From positions 1 to 64,000 of the forward strand of contig NZ_JAIVAH010000013.1 of NCBI RefSeq assembly GCF_020171745.1: a DNA stretch of 64,000 nt. The letters run 5' to 3'. This document shows, piece after piece, positions 41,493 to 50,410 of this stretch. A program made the translations under genes and the position numbers. This DNA is from Prescottella equi (GTDB lineage Bacteria > Actinomycetota > Actinomycetes > Mycobacteriales > Mycobacteriaceae). Position 1 is the stretch's first letter, and each line of letters opens with the position of its first letter. The notes under the pieces are model-generated. The model did not search any database and had not been told where the DNA came from. It saw only the letters and a list, made by a program, of their open reading frames with translations.

Positions 41493-42652
41493 GCAGCTTC
41501 ATAGAAACCGACGAGCAGAAGGAGCTGCGGGCGGCGGTGTCCAAGCTCGCCCAGCGCTTCAACTACGTCGACTACGTGCTGCCGAAGGCGCGTAAGGGCG
41601 AACCGCTCACCGAACTGTGGAACGAGGCCGGCAAGCTCGGCTTCCTGGGCGTGAACCTGCCCGAGGAGTACGGCGGCGGGGGAGCAGGCATCTACGAACT
41701 CGCGCTGGTGCAGGAGGAACTCGCCGCACAGGGCGCCGGACTGCTGCTGGTGGTGGTCTCGCCCGCGATCTGCGGGACGATCATCGGCAAGTACGGTACC
41801 GACGCGCAGAAGCAGGAGTGGCTCACCGCGCTCGCCGACGGCTCCAAGATCATGGCGTTCGGCATCACCGAGCCCGACGCGGGTTCCAACTCGCACCAGA
41901 TCACCACCACGGCGCGAAGGGACGGAGACGACTGGATCCTGCGCGGCAACAAGGTCTACATCTCCGGCGTGGACCAGGCCGACGCGGTGCTGATCGTCGC
42001 GCGGACCGAGGACCACAAGACCGGCAAGCTCAAGCCCGCGCTGTTCATCGTGCCCACCGACGCCGAGAACTTCGTCGCGACGCCGATGGAGATGGACATC
42101 ATCGAGCCGGACCACCAGTTCACGCTGTTCCTCGACGACGTCCGCCTGCCCGCCGACGCGCTCGTCGGGTCGGAGGACGCGGCGCTGATGCAGCTGTTCG
42201 CCGGACTGAACCCCGAACGCATCCTCGGTGCCGCCATGGCGATCGGGATGGGGCGGTGGGCGCTCGCGGCCGGCGTGAAGTTCGCGAAGGAGCGGACGGT
42301 CTGGAAGACGCCGATCGGTGCCCACCAGGGACTCGCCCACCCGCTCGCGCAGTGCAAGATCGAACTCGAACTGGCGAAGCTGATGATGCAGAAGGCCGCG
42401 ACGCTGTACGACGGCGGCGACGACTTCGGCGCCGCAGAGGCCGCGAACATGGCCAAGTACGCGGCGGCCGAGGCCGCTATCAAGACGCTCGACCAGGCGA
42501 TCCAGACGCACGGTGGCGGCGGACTCACCAAGGAGTACGGCCTGGCGGCGATGCTCGGCGCCGCACGCATCGGTCGCGTGGCGCCGGTGAGCCGCGAGAT
42601 GATCCTCAACTTCGTCGCCCAGCACTCCCTGGGCCTCCCCAAGTCGTACTAG
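41489..42652 (+). CDS. Acyl-CoA dehydrogenase (FadE12-like)
   Basis: A 387-residue acyl-CoA dehydrogenase, second in the operon. FGITEPDAGSNSHQITTTAR is the flavin signature and IQTHGGGGLTKEYGLAAMLG the C-terminal motif. The substrate-binding region contains AERILG-type residues (NPERILGAAMAIGMG). Two different dehydrogenases in one operon suggest two desaturation steps or a broad substrate range. ATG 41489 overlaps the accA2 stop. Gene order matches M. tuberculosis fadE12 (Rv0972c). Confidence 0.88.
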   Translation: MSSFIETDEQKELRAAVSKLAQRFNYVDYVLPKARKGEPLTELWNEAGKLGFLGVNLPEEYGGGGAGIYELALVQEELAAQGAGLLLVVVSPAICGTIIGKYGTDAQKQEWLTALADGSKIMAFGITEPDAGSNSHQITTTARRDGDDWILRGNKVYISGVDQADAVLIVARTEDHKTGKLKPALFIVPTDAENFVATPMEMDIIEPDHQFTLFLDDVRLPADALVGSEDAALMQLFAGLNPERILGAAMAIGMGRWALAAGVKFAKERTVWKTPIGAHQGLAHPLAQCKIELELAKLMMQKAATLYDGGDDFGAAEAANMAKYAAAEAAIKTLDQAIQTHGGGGLTKEYGLAAMLGAARIGRVAPVSREMILNFVAQHSLGLPKSY

Positions 42653-42665
42653 GGGGCGGTCGAAG

Positions 42666-43454
42666 ATGACGGATCGTCAAGTTCGCTACGAAGTCGCTGG
42701 TGGTGTCGCGACGCTCACGCTCGACTCGCCGCACAACCGCAACGCGATCTCGAGCACGCTCGTCGCTCAGCTGCGGCAGGGGCTGGCGGACGCGCAGGCC
42801 GATGCCGGGGTGCGCGCAGTCGTTCTCACGCACACCGGGAGCACGTTCTGTGCGGGCGCGGACCTGTCGGAAGCGGGCGCGGTGGGCCCCGACGTGAGTC
42901 CGGCCGAGCTCGCCGCGGAGCGGACCCGGCAGATGACGGAGCTGCTGAGAGCAATCATCCAGCTACCGAAGCCCGTGATCGGCCGCGTGGACGGTCACGT
43001 CCGAGCCGGCGGCATGGGCCTCGTGGGTGCGTGCGACATCGTCGTCGCCGGACCGGACAGTACGTTCGCACTCACGGAGGCGCGACTGGGACTGGCCGCG
43101 TCGATCATCTCGTTGACCGTGGTTCCGCGGCTCACGTCGCGTGCCGCGAGCCGCTACTTCCTCACCGGTGAGAAGTTCGGTCCGCACGAGGCGGAGGCCG
43201 TCGGACTGATCAGTGAGGCGGTGCAGGACACGGAGGACGCGGTGGCCGGGTTGGTCGAGACGCTGCTGAAGTGCTCGCCGCAGGGCCTGTCGGAGTCCAA
43301 GAAGCTCACCACCGCGAGGATGCTCGCGGACTTCGACGCCTTCGGGGAATCCCTTGCTGCGCAGTCTGCCCGGCTCTTCGGCAGCCCGGAGGCCATCGAG
43401 GGCATGACGGCTTTCCTGCAGAAGCGGCAACCGTCGTGGGCGGCCGGGGGCTGA
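42666..43454 (+). CDS. Enoyl-CoA hydratase/isomerase (EchA7-like)
   Basis: A 262-residue crotonase. SPHNRNAISSTLVAQLRQGL, the oxyanion-hole motif TGSTFCAGADLSE and DGHVRAGGMGLVGACDIVVA are visible. In the usual second Glu position the residue pattern differs from classical hydratases (LTEARLGLAASIISL retains one Glu), so hydration of a glutaconyl-type CoA, or another crotonase reaction, cannot be told apart. It is last in the operon, 13 bp after the dehydrogenase. A strong terminator follows. Confidence 0.85.
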   Translation: MTDRQVRYEVAGGVATLTLDSPHNRNAISSTLVAQLRQGLADAQADAGVRAVVLTHTGSTFCAGADLSEAGAVGPDVSPAELAAERTRQMTELLRAIIQLPKPVIGRVDGHVRAGGMGLVGACDIVVAGPDSTFALTEARLGLAASIISLTVVPRLTSRAASRYFLTGEKFGPHEAEAVGLISEAVQDTEDAVAGLVETLLKCSPQGLSESKKLTTARMLADFDAFGESLAAQSARLFGSPEAIEGMTAFLQKRQPSWAAGG

Positions 43455-43460
43455 GATGCG

Positions 43461-43496
43461 AACGGGGCCCGTTCCGTGATCGGAACGGGCCCCGTT
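43461..43496. terminator. Bidirectional hairpin terminator
   Basis: A perfect 16-bp stem: AACGGGGCCCGTTCCG (43461-43476) with CGGAACGGGCCCCGTT (43481-43496), loop TGAT. It lies between the convergent enoyl-CoA hydratase and small peptide genes and could serve both. Confidence 0.88.
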
Positions 43497-43518
43497 GCGC
43501 TCGGTGCTGGGATCAGCC

Positions 43519-43650
43519 TCAGGCCGGGAGGAAGCCCGAGACGGTCTCGAGCGAGCCCGCGAAGAAGGTCAGGGCGGTGAACAGGTCGCCGGCAGCGTCG
43601 GCGAAGTCGGTGACGAAACCGAAGAAGTCGATGATCTCGGTGGATCCCAT
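43519..43650 (-). CDS. 43-residue amphipathic peptide, possibly porin-like
   Basis: The peptide starts MGSTEIIDFFGFVTDFADAA and ends SGFLPA. It has no signal peptide, no basic residue, six acidic residues and many Phe, and looks like one amphipathic helix. Size and style recall the PorA/PorH channel peptides of the corynebacterial outer membrane, but I cannot show homology. A good ribosome site (AGGAG) is 9 bp upstream of the ATG, and a complete promoter and terminator flank it, so the gene is likely real. It is divergent from a TetR gene. Confidence 0.7.
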   Translation of the reverse strand: MGSTEIIDFFGFVTDFADAAGDLFTALTFFAGSLETVSGFLPA

Positions 43651-43682
43651 GGTGCACTCCTGTGGGTTGATGCGATGCGGAA

Positions 43683-43768
43683 GGAAGGTAACCCTTCCCT
43701 TGGGAGAATTAGTAACGTGCCCGAGACCCTTCCGCAATGCGAATGTGACGAAGGTTACCCTAATTTGC
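43683..43768. promoter_or_regulatory. Peptide-gene promoter flanked by two GAAGGTWACCCT repeats
   Basis: On the reverse strand TTGCGG (43737-43732), 17 bp, TACTAA (43714-43709) form a promoter. GAAGGTAACCCT (43684-43695) sits at its start site within a 6-bp-arm palindrome (GGAAGG/CCTTCC, 43683-43698), and GAAGGTTACCCT (43750-43761) lies upstream, 66 bp away. Two near-identical sites around a promoter suggest a repressor or looping; the adjacent TetR protein is a candidate. Confidence 0.6.
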
Positions 43769-43859
43769 GCAGTGTTTACTTGAACTCCCGCGGGTGTCCA
43801 CTCACAAGGTGGGCCTCGCACCCGAGCGACACCGCAAGACACCGGAGAGGACCCCGCCG

Positions 43860-44474
43860 ATGCGCGCACCACAACAGGATCGAAGCCGCCTGACACGGCA
43901 CCGGCTTCTGGAGGCCACCGTCGACTCCCTGGCCGAGTTCGGCTGGTCGGCCACCACGGTCGCGGTCGTCGCGCAACGCGCCGGGGTGTCGAGGGGCGCG
44001 GCACAGCATCATTTCCCGACGCGGGAGGACCTCATCACCGCCGCGCTCGAGTTCATGTTCGACAGCCGGATGGAGCAGGCGCGACGTGAGGTCACCGAGT
44101 TGCCGGCGGGGGAGGGGCGCACCGAGGCCGTGGTGACGCGCCTCGTCGACTACTACACCGGCACTCTGTTCAAGGCCGCGCTCCAGGTGTGGACCGCGGC
44201 GGCGGCCGACCCGGAACTGCGGGCCCGCGTGCTGCCGCTCGAGGAACGCTTCGGGCGCATCGCGCATCGCACAGCCGTCGAGAGTCTCGGCGTGGACGAC
44301 TCGGACCCCGCGGTGCGGCGACTCGTGCAGGCGACGCTCGACCTCGCTCGTGGACTCGGCCTCGCCGACGTGCTCACCGACGACTCCCGGCGCCGCGCCG
44401 ACATCGTGAGCAGTTGGGCCGCGCAACTCGATGCCGCGCTCGCCCCGCTGGGGGCAGCGAATCCGGTGGTGTGA
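43860..44474 (+). CDS. TetR family transcriptional regulator
   Basis: A 204-residue TetR-type protein with an N-terminal helix-turn-helix (WSATTVAVVAQRAGVSRGAAQHHFPTR region, about 28-55) and a helical ligand-binding domain ending with LAPLGAANPVV. ATG 43860 follows GAGAGGACC; a longer start at 43794 (22 more residues) lies in regulatory DNA. It could control the divergent peptide, the catabolic operon 9 kb upstream, or itself. Position relative to the operon resembles no fixed mycobacterial arrangement I recall. Confidence 0.88.
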   Translation: MRAPQQDRSRLTRHRLLEATVDSLAEFGWSATTVAVVAQRAGVSRGAAQHHFPTREDLITAALEFMFDSRMEQARREVTELPAGEGRTEAVVTRLVDYYTGTLFKAALQVWTAAAADPELRARVLPLEERFGRIAHRTAVESLGVDDSDPAVRRLVQATLDLARGLGLADVLTDDSRRRADIVSSWAAQLDAALAPLGAANPVV

Positions 44475-44515
44475 CGCCCGATCCGGGCGGGGTGCGGGCG
44501 GTACAGTTCCGCGTC

Positions 44516-45046
44516 ATGGCGGCGAGAAGGCTGGGGTGTCCGGTTGCGGTTCTCGTGGCGGTCGCGCTGCTCGGTGCCGGCTGCGGCCGGGGCGGTCCCG
44601 CCGACGCGTCCGGTGCGGAGTCCGGCACGGTAGTGGCCGGCCCCTTCTTCGGTGAGTGCGGTTCGGTCACGGACGAGGAAGTGGCCGCGGCTGTCGGGGT
44701 CCCGAGTTTCGCCGGCGTGGTCCGGAACTCCGTGGGGTGCGAGTGGCAGACGTCGCCGGACCAGGACAGGAACGCGCCACACTTCTCGTTCTCCTGGTAT
44801 CGGGGCAGCCCGATCGGTCGCGAGCGAGCGGGCAGCGAAATGATCGGACGCCCCGCCGCGGACATCGATATCGGCGGGCATCCGGGGTTCGAGTCGTCGC
44901 TGTCGAGCCGGCTGTGCGAACTGGGAGTCCAGTTCGGGGACGACTTCGTGCATTGGTCGATCTCCTACGGGAAGTCCGACCCCACCGCTGATCCGTGTGC
45001 CGCGGCCCGGCATCTCGCCGAGTTGACCGTGACGAGGGGGCAGTGA
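44516..45046 (+). CDS. DUF3558-type lipoprotein (first of a pair)
   Basis: A 176-residue secreted protein. The signal peptide (residues 1-23) ends in lipobox LLGAGC, so the Cys is probably lipidated. The mature part has Cys pairs and the pattern ECGSVTDEEVAAAVG ... GCEWQ ... DPCAAARHLAELT typical of the DUF3558 family of actinobacterial surface lipoproteins. The function of the family is not known. ATG 44516 lies 42 bp after the TetR gene. It is followed 1 bp later by a related gene. Confidence 0.78.
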   Translation: MAARRLGCPVAVLVAVALLGAGCGRGGPADASGAESGTVVAGPFFGECGSVTDEEVAAAVGVPSFAGVVRNSVGCEWQTSPDQDRNAPHFSFSWYRGSPIGRERAGSEMIGRPAADIDIGGHPGFESSLSSRLCELGVQFGDDFVHWSISYGKSDPTADPCAAARHLAELTVTRGQ

Positions 45047-45047
45047 G

Positions 45048-45602
45048 ATGGGGCTAGCCGAGATACCGAGATTCGGGCGCGTCGCGCGGACGGGGGTCGT
45101 CGCGTCGGCGGCCGTCCTTCTGCTCGGTGGATGCGGTGAGGCCGTGACGGGCACACCGGTGCCGCAGGGCTTCGGCGCCGGCGACTCGTCGGACTACGCG
45201 TCCCTGCTCACCGAGTGCGACGTCGTCGCTCCCGACCGGATCGCGGAGATCGTCGGCGGGGAAACAATCGAGCGCGGATTCCTGGGCGCGATCTGCCGCT
45301 GGACGGTCAGCGGCGCCACCGGCCCGGTCCGGGTGACGTTCAGTTGGTTCGAGACCGGAACCCTCGCAGTCGAGGCGGAGACGTCCGAACGGCTCGGGTA
45401 CGAGGTGGAGGACATCACCGTCGGCGGCCGGCGCGCCGTGCTCTCACGGCCGCCCGCGGATCCTGCCAGTTGCGGTGTCACGGCGGGATTCCCGGCGGGT
45501 GGTGTCGTCGGATGGTGGGTCCAGTACCGGGCCGGTGGCGGAGCCGATCCGTGCGCGGCCGCATCGGCGCTGGTCGAGTCCACACTGAACCTCGCGGCAT
45601 AG
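45048..45602 (+). CDS. DUF3558-type lipoprotein (second of a pair)
   Basis: A 184-residue protein with a signal peptide and lipobox LLGGC. The mature domain again has ECDVVAPDRIAEIVGG, an ICRW block and DPCAAASALVEST, the same layout as the preceding protein, so the two are diverged tandem paralogues. A periplasmic or surface role is likely, tied to the cell envelope. ATG 45048 overlaps the purine-rich end of its neighbour, so they are co-translated. The rpsL promoter begins 16 bp after the stop. Confidence 0.8.
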   Translation: MGLAEIPRFGRVARTGVVASAAVLLLGGCGEAVTGTPVPQGFGAGDSSDYASLLTECDVVAPDRIAEIVGGETIERGFLGAICRWTVSGATGPVRVTFSWFETGTLAVEAETSERLGYEVEDITVGGRRAVLSRPPADPASCGVTAGFPAGGVVGWWVQYRAGGGADPCAAASALVESTLNLAA

Positions 45603-45617
45603 CATGTCCGACCCGCT

Positions 45618-45899
45618 TTGACCTCCAACAGCGCCGCCGGGTATCGTTGGGGGTCGTGTCCGACGTGATCGGGCCGATCTGTGTGCCTATGCGGGGCATT
45701 GCCGTGCACGCAATTCTGCGGTTTCTGCAGTTGCGAGCATCCGGCTGCCTGTGTGGGGGTACGCGACACGCCCGACCTCGTGTGCACGAGGATGGGTGCG
45801 GGGCAGTTGCTTTCTTGCCCCAACCGATGGATCCCTAATTTCAGAACAGCCAGGGTTGCTCGACAGAGCAGACTGGAACCGAAGAAAGAAAGCCGGTAC
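45618..45899 (+). promoter_or_regulatory. str operon promoter and leader
   Basis: TTGACC (45618-45623), an 18-bp spacer and TATCGT (45642-45647) form a plausible vegetative promoter. The leader of about 245 nt has no convincing ORF. It contains the palindrome CCTCGTG/CACGAGG (45776-45791) and the hairpin GGGGCA/TGCCCC (45800-45821), which could regulate translation. A purine-rich GAAGAAAGAAAG precedes rpsL. Confidence 0.6.
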
Positions 45900-46274
45900 A
45901 TGCCAACCATCAACCAGCTGGTCCGCAAGGGCCGCCGCGACAAGACCGCCAAGGTCAAGACCGCGGCCCTGAAGGGCAGCCCGCAGCGTCGTGGCGTGTG
46001 CACTCGCGTGTACACCACCACCCCGAAGAAGCCGAACTCCGCGCTGCGGAAGGTCGCCCGTGTGCGCCTGACCAGCTCCGTCGAGGTCACCGCTTACATC
46101 CCGGGTGAGGGCCACAACCTGCAGGAGCACTCGATGGTGCTCGTCCGCGGCGGTCGTGTGAAGGACCTCCCGGGTGTGCGCTACAAGATCATCCGTGGCT
46201 CGCTCGACACCCAGGGCGTCAAGAACCGCAAGCAGGCGCGTAGCCGCTACGGCGCGAAGAAGGAGAAGGGCTGA
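45900..46274 (+). CDS. rpsL: 30S ribosomal protein S12
   Basis: A 124-residue S12 ([20 protein letters not shown]...). It helps decode at the A site. Residue 43 (in [12 protein letters not shown]) and residue 88 (in GGRVKDLPG) are both Lys, so the common streptomycin-resistance changes are absent. ATG 45900 is the family start, downstream of GAAGAAAGAAAG. It overlaps rpsG by one base in TGATG. Confidence 0.97.
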   Translation: MPTINQLVRKGRRDKTAKVKTAALKGSPQRRGVCTRVYTTTPKKPNSALRKVARVRLTSSVEVTAYIPGEGHNLQEHSMVLVRGGRVKDLPGVRYKIIRGSLDTQGVKNRKQARSRYGAKKEKG

Positions 46275-46744
46275 TGCCTCGTAAGGGTCCCGCTCCCAAG
46301 CGGCCGCTCGTCGCGGATCCGGTCTACGGTTCGCCGCTGGTCACCCAGCTCGTCAACAAGATCCTGCTGGACGGTAAGAAGTCCACCGCCGAGCGCATCG
46401 TCTACGGTGCCCTCGAGCAGGCTCGCGAGAAGACCGGCACCGATCCGGTCGTCACCCTCAAGCGCGCGCTCGACAACGTCAAGCCCGCCCTCGAGGTTCG
46501 CAGCCGTCGCGTCGGTGGCGCCACCTACCAGGTTCCGGTCGAGGTTCGCCCGGGCCGTTCCACCACGCTGGCCCTGCGCTGGCTGGTGACCTTCTCGCGT
46601 GCACGTCGTGAGAAGACCATGGTCGAGCGTCTCGCCAACGAGCTCATGGATGCCAGCAATGGCCTCGGTGCAGCCGTGAAGCGTCGCGAGGACACCCACA
46701 AGATGGCTGAAGCCAACAAGGCGTTCGCGCACTACCGCTGGTGA
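46274..46744 (+). CDS. rpsG: 30S ribosomal protein S7
   Basis: A 156-residue S7 starting [20 protein letters not shown], the normal length. S7 nucleates assembly of the 3' domain of 16S rRNA and lies near the E-site tRNA. The segment [21 protein letters not shown] and the basic hairpin are conserved. It is coupled to rpsL through TGATG and is followed by a strong hairpin before fusA. Confidence 0.97.
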   Translation: MPRKGPAPKRPLVADPVYGSPLVTQLVNKILLDGKKSTAERIVYGALEQAREKTGTDPVVTLKRALDNVKPALEVRSRRVGGATYQVPVEVRPGRSTTLALRWLVTFSRARREKTMVERLANELMDASNGLGAAVKRREDTHKMAEANKAFAHYRW

Positions 46745-46748
46745 CACC

Positions 46749-46797
46749 ACGCCAGGCCGAGGGAGCCTCACCGGCACCGAATCCCTCGGCCTGGCGT
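46749..46797 (+). promoter_or_regulatory. Long hairpin between rpsG and fusA
   Basis: ACGCCAGGCCGAGGGA (46749-46764) pairs perfectly with TCCCTCGGCCTGGCGT (46782-46797), 16 bp with a 17-nt loop. Only TTG follows, so it may act as a partial terminator or mRNA end-stabiliser, allowing fusA-tuf to be expressed differently from rpsL-rpsG. Confidence 0.65.
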
Positions 46798-46897
46798 TGT
46801 CACTACTGTGTCGGTTCCGTCACCCGGGCCGGCTGACAACACAAAAAGACGAGGTCCAGACCCGGACCGACACGAGCAACGAGCGGGGAAGAATCCT

Positions 46898-49000
46898 GTG
46901 GCACAGGAAGTGCTGACCGACCTGAACAAGGTCCGCAACATCGGCATCATGGCGCACATCGATGCCGGCAAGACCACCACGACCGAGCGCATCCTCTTCT
47001 ACACCGGTGTGAACTACAAGATCGGTGAGACCCACGACGGTGCGTCGACCACCGACTGGATGGAGCAGGAGAAGGAGCGTGGTATCACCATCACCTCCGC
47101 TGCTGTCACCTGTTTCTGGAACAACAACCAGATCAACATCATCGACACCCCCGGCCACGTCGACTTCACGGTCGAGGTCGAGCGTTCGCTGCGCGTCCTC
47201 GATGGCGCTGTCGCAGTGTTCGACGGCAAGGAGGGCGTCGAGCCCCAGTCCGAGCAGGTCTGGCGCCAGGCTGCCAAGTACGACGTTCCGCGCATCTGCT
47301 TCGTCAACAAGATGGACAAGATGGGCGCGGACTTCTACTTCACCGTGCAGACCATCATCGACCGTCTCGGCGCGAAGCCGCTGGTTCTCCAGCTGCCGAT
47401 CGGTGCCGAGGACGACTTCGACGGTGTCGTCGACCTCGTCGAGATGAAGGCCATCACGTGGCGCGGCGTCGTGCCGACCGGTGCTGAGCCCACCATCGAG
47501 GAGATCCCCGCGGATCTGGCCGACAAGGCTGCCGAGTACCGCGAGAAGCTGCTCGAGACCGTTGCCGAGTCCGACGAAGCTCTCATGGAGAAGTACTTCG
47601 GCGGCGAGGAGCTCACGGTCGAGGAGATCAAGGGCGCCATCCGCAAGATGACGGTCAACTCCGAGCTGTACCCGGTGCTGTGTGGCTCCGCGTTCAAGAA
47701 CAAGGGCGTTCAGCCCATGCTCGACGCGGTCATCGACTACCTCCCGAACCCGCTGGACATCGGTGAGGTCGAGGGCCACAAGCTGAACGACGAGGAGACC
47801 GTCCTCACGCGTAAGCCGAGCAAGGAAGAGCCGTTCTCGGCTCTGGCCTTCAAGATCGCTGCGCACCCGTTCTTCGGCAAGCTCACCTTCGTGCGCGTCT
47901 ACTCGGGTCGTATCGAGCCGGGTGCCCAGGTCCTCAACGCGACCAAGGGCAAGAAGGAGCGCATCGGCAAGCTCTTCCAGATGCACGCCAACAAGGAGAA
48001 CCCGGTCGACGAGGCCGTCGCGGGCCACATCTACGCGATGATCGGCCTGAAGGACACCACGACCGGTGACACCCTGTGCGACCAGGCGAACCCGATCGTC
48101 CTCGAGTCGATGACGTTCCCGGACCCGGTCATCCAGGTCTCGATCGAGCCCAAGACCAAGTCCGACCAGGAGAAGCTGGGCACCGCGATCCAGAAGCTCG
48201 CGGAAGAGGACCCGACCTTCTCGGTCGAGCTGGACGAGGAGACCGGCCAGACCGTCATCGGCGGCATGGGCGAGCTCCACCTCGACATCCTCGTCGACCG
48301 TATGCGTCGCGAGTTCAAGGTCGAGGCCAACGTCGGCAAGCCGCAGGTCGCGTACCGTGAGACGATCACCCGTCCGGTCGAGAAGCACGAGTTCACCCAC
48401 AAGAAGCAGACGGGTGGTTCGGGCCAGTTCGCAAAGGTCATCATCGCCCTCGAGCCCTTCATCGGCGAAGACGGTGCGAGCTACGAGTTCGAGAACAAGG
48501 TCTCCGGTGGCCGCGTTCCGCGCGAGTACATCCCCTCGGTCGACGCCGGTGCGCAGGACGCGATGCAGTACGGTGTTCTCGCCGGCTACCCGCTCGTGAA
48601 CCTGAAGCTGACCCTGCTCGACGGCGCGTACCACGACGTCGACTCCTCGGAAATGGCCTTCAAGGTCGCCGGTTCGCAGGCGCTGAAGGAAGCCGCCCGC
48701 AAGGCCGGCCCGGTCATTCTCGAGCCCCTCATGGCTGTCGAGGTCACCACGCCCGAGGATTACATGGGTGAAGTGATCGGCGACCTCAACTCCCGCCGTG
48801 GCCAGATCCAGGCCATGGAGGAACGCAGTGGTGCCCGTGTCGTGAAGGCGCTGGTTCCGCTCTCGGAGATGTTCGGTTACATCGGTGACCTGCGGTCGAA
48901 GACCCAGGGTCGCGCGAACTTCTCCATGGTGTTCGATTCCTACGCAGAGGTTCCCTCGAACGTCTCGAAGGAAATCATCGCCAAGGCGACCGGCGAGTAA
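46898..49000 (+). CDS. fusA: Translation elongation factor G
   Basis: A 700-residue EF-G. G1 [16 protein letters not shown]3 [15 protein letters not shown] and G4 NKMDKMGAD lie in the N-terminal GTPase domain; domains II-V follow, including [15 protein letters not shown] and the C-terminal [18 protein letters not shown]. It drives translocation of tRNA and mRNA after peptide transfer. GTG 46898 follows CGGGGAAGAA; longer in-frame starts are rejected. Length matches single-copy EF-G. Confidence 0.97.
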   Translation: MAQEVLTDLNKVRNIGIMAHIDAGKTTTTERILFYTGVNYKIGETHDGASTTDWMEQEKERGITITSAAVTCFWNNNQINIIDTPGHVDFTVEVERSLRVLDGAVAVFDGKEGVEPQSEQVWRQAAKYDVPRICFVNKMDKMGADFYFTVQTIIDRLGAKPLVLQLPIGAEDDFDGVVDLVEMKAITWRGVVPTGAEPTIEEIPADLADKAAEYREKLLETVAESDEALMEKYFGGEELTVEEIKGAIRKMTVNSELYPVLCGSAFKNKGVQPMLDAVIDYLPNPLDIGEVEGHKLNDEETVLTRKPSKEEPFSALAFKIAAHPFFGKLTFVRVYSGRIEPGAQVLNATKGKKERIGKLFQMHANKENPVDEAVAGHIYAMIGLKDTTTGDTLCDQANPIVLESMTFPDPVIQVSIEPKTKSDQEKLGTAIQKLAEEDPTFSVELDEETGQTVIGGMGELHLDILVDRMRREFKVEANVGKPQVAYRETITRPVEKHEFTHKKQTGGSGQFAKVIIALEPFIGEDGASYEFENKVSGGRVPREYIPSVDAGAQDAMQYGVLAGYPLVNLKLTLLDGAYHDVDSSEMAFKVAGSQALKEAARKAGPVILEPLMAVEVTTPEDYMGEVIGDLNSRRGQIQAMEERSGARVVKALVPLSEMFGYIGDLRSKTQGRANFSMVFDSYAEVPSNVSKEIIAKATGE

Positions 49001-49089
49001 CCTCGGTTTCGTCGGCCGAAGCACGACCAACGTAATAACCAACCGCACTGCTGCATACCGCAAGCACAATCAGTCCAGGAGGACATCCA

Positions 49090-50280
<1,191 letters not shown>

Positions 50281-50301
50281 GCTAGTTCTCACTGACGCCT
50301 G

Positions 50302-50331
50302 GGGCGTCCACTCCTTCGGGAGTGGGCGCCC
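50302..50331 (+). terminator. Terminator of the str operon
   Basis: GGGCGTCCACTCC (50302-50314) pairs with GGAGTGGGCGCCC (50319-50331) with one G-T pair across a TTCG tetraloop, then CTTCGGCGTTTG. A stable GC stem at the expected place after tuf. Confidence 0.85.
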
Positions 50332-50410
50332 TTCGGCGTTTGCAGGGGCAGACGATTTTCGGCGGCGTAGCATTCGGTCCGACCCAGTCGGTGTCGGACG
50401 AGGAATGGCG

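Noticed and set aside
43750-43768. Possible IdeR iron box upstream of the small peptide
   Set aside because: About 13 of 19 positions fit and the second half is poor. The repeated GAAGGTWACCCT motif explains the similarity better.
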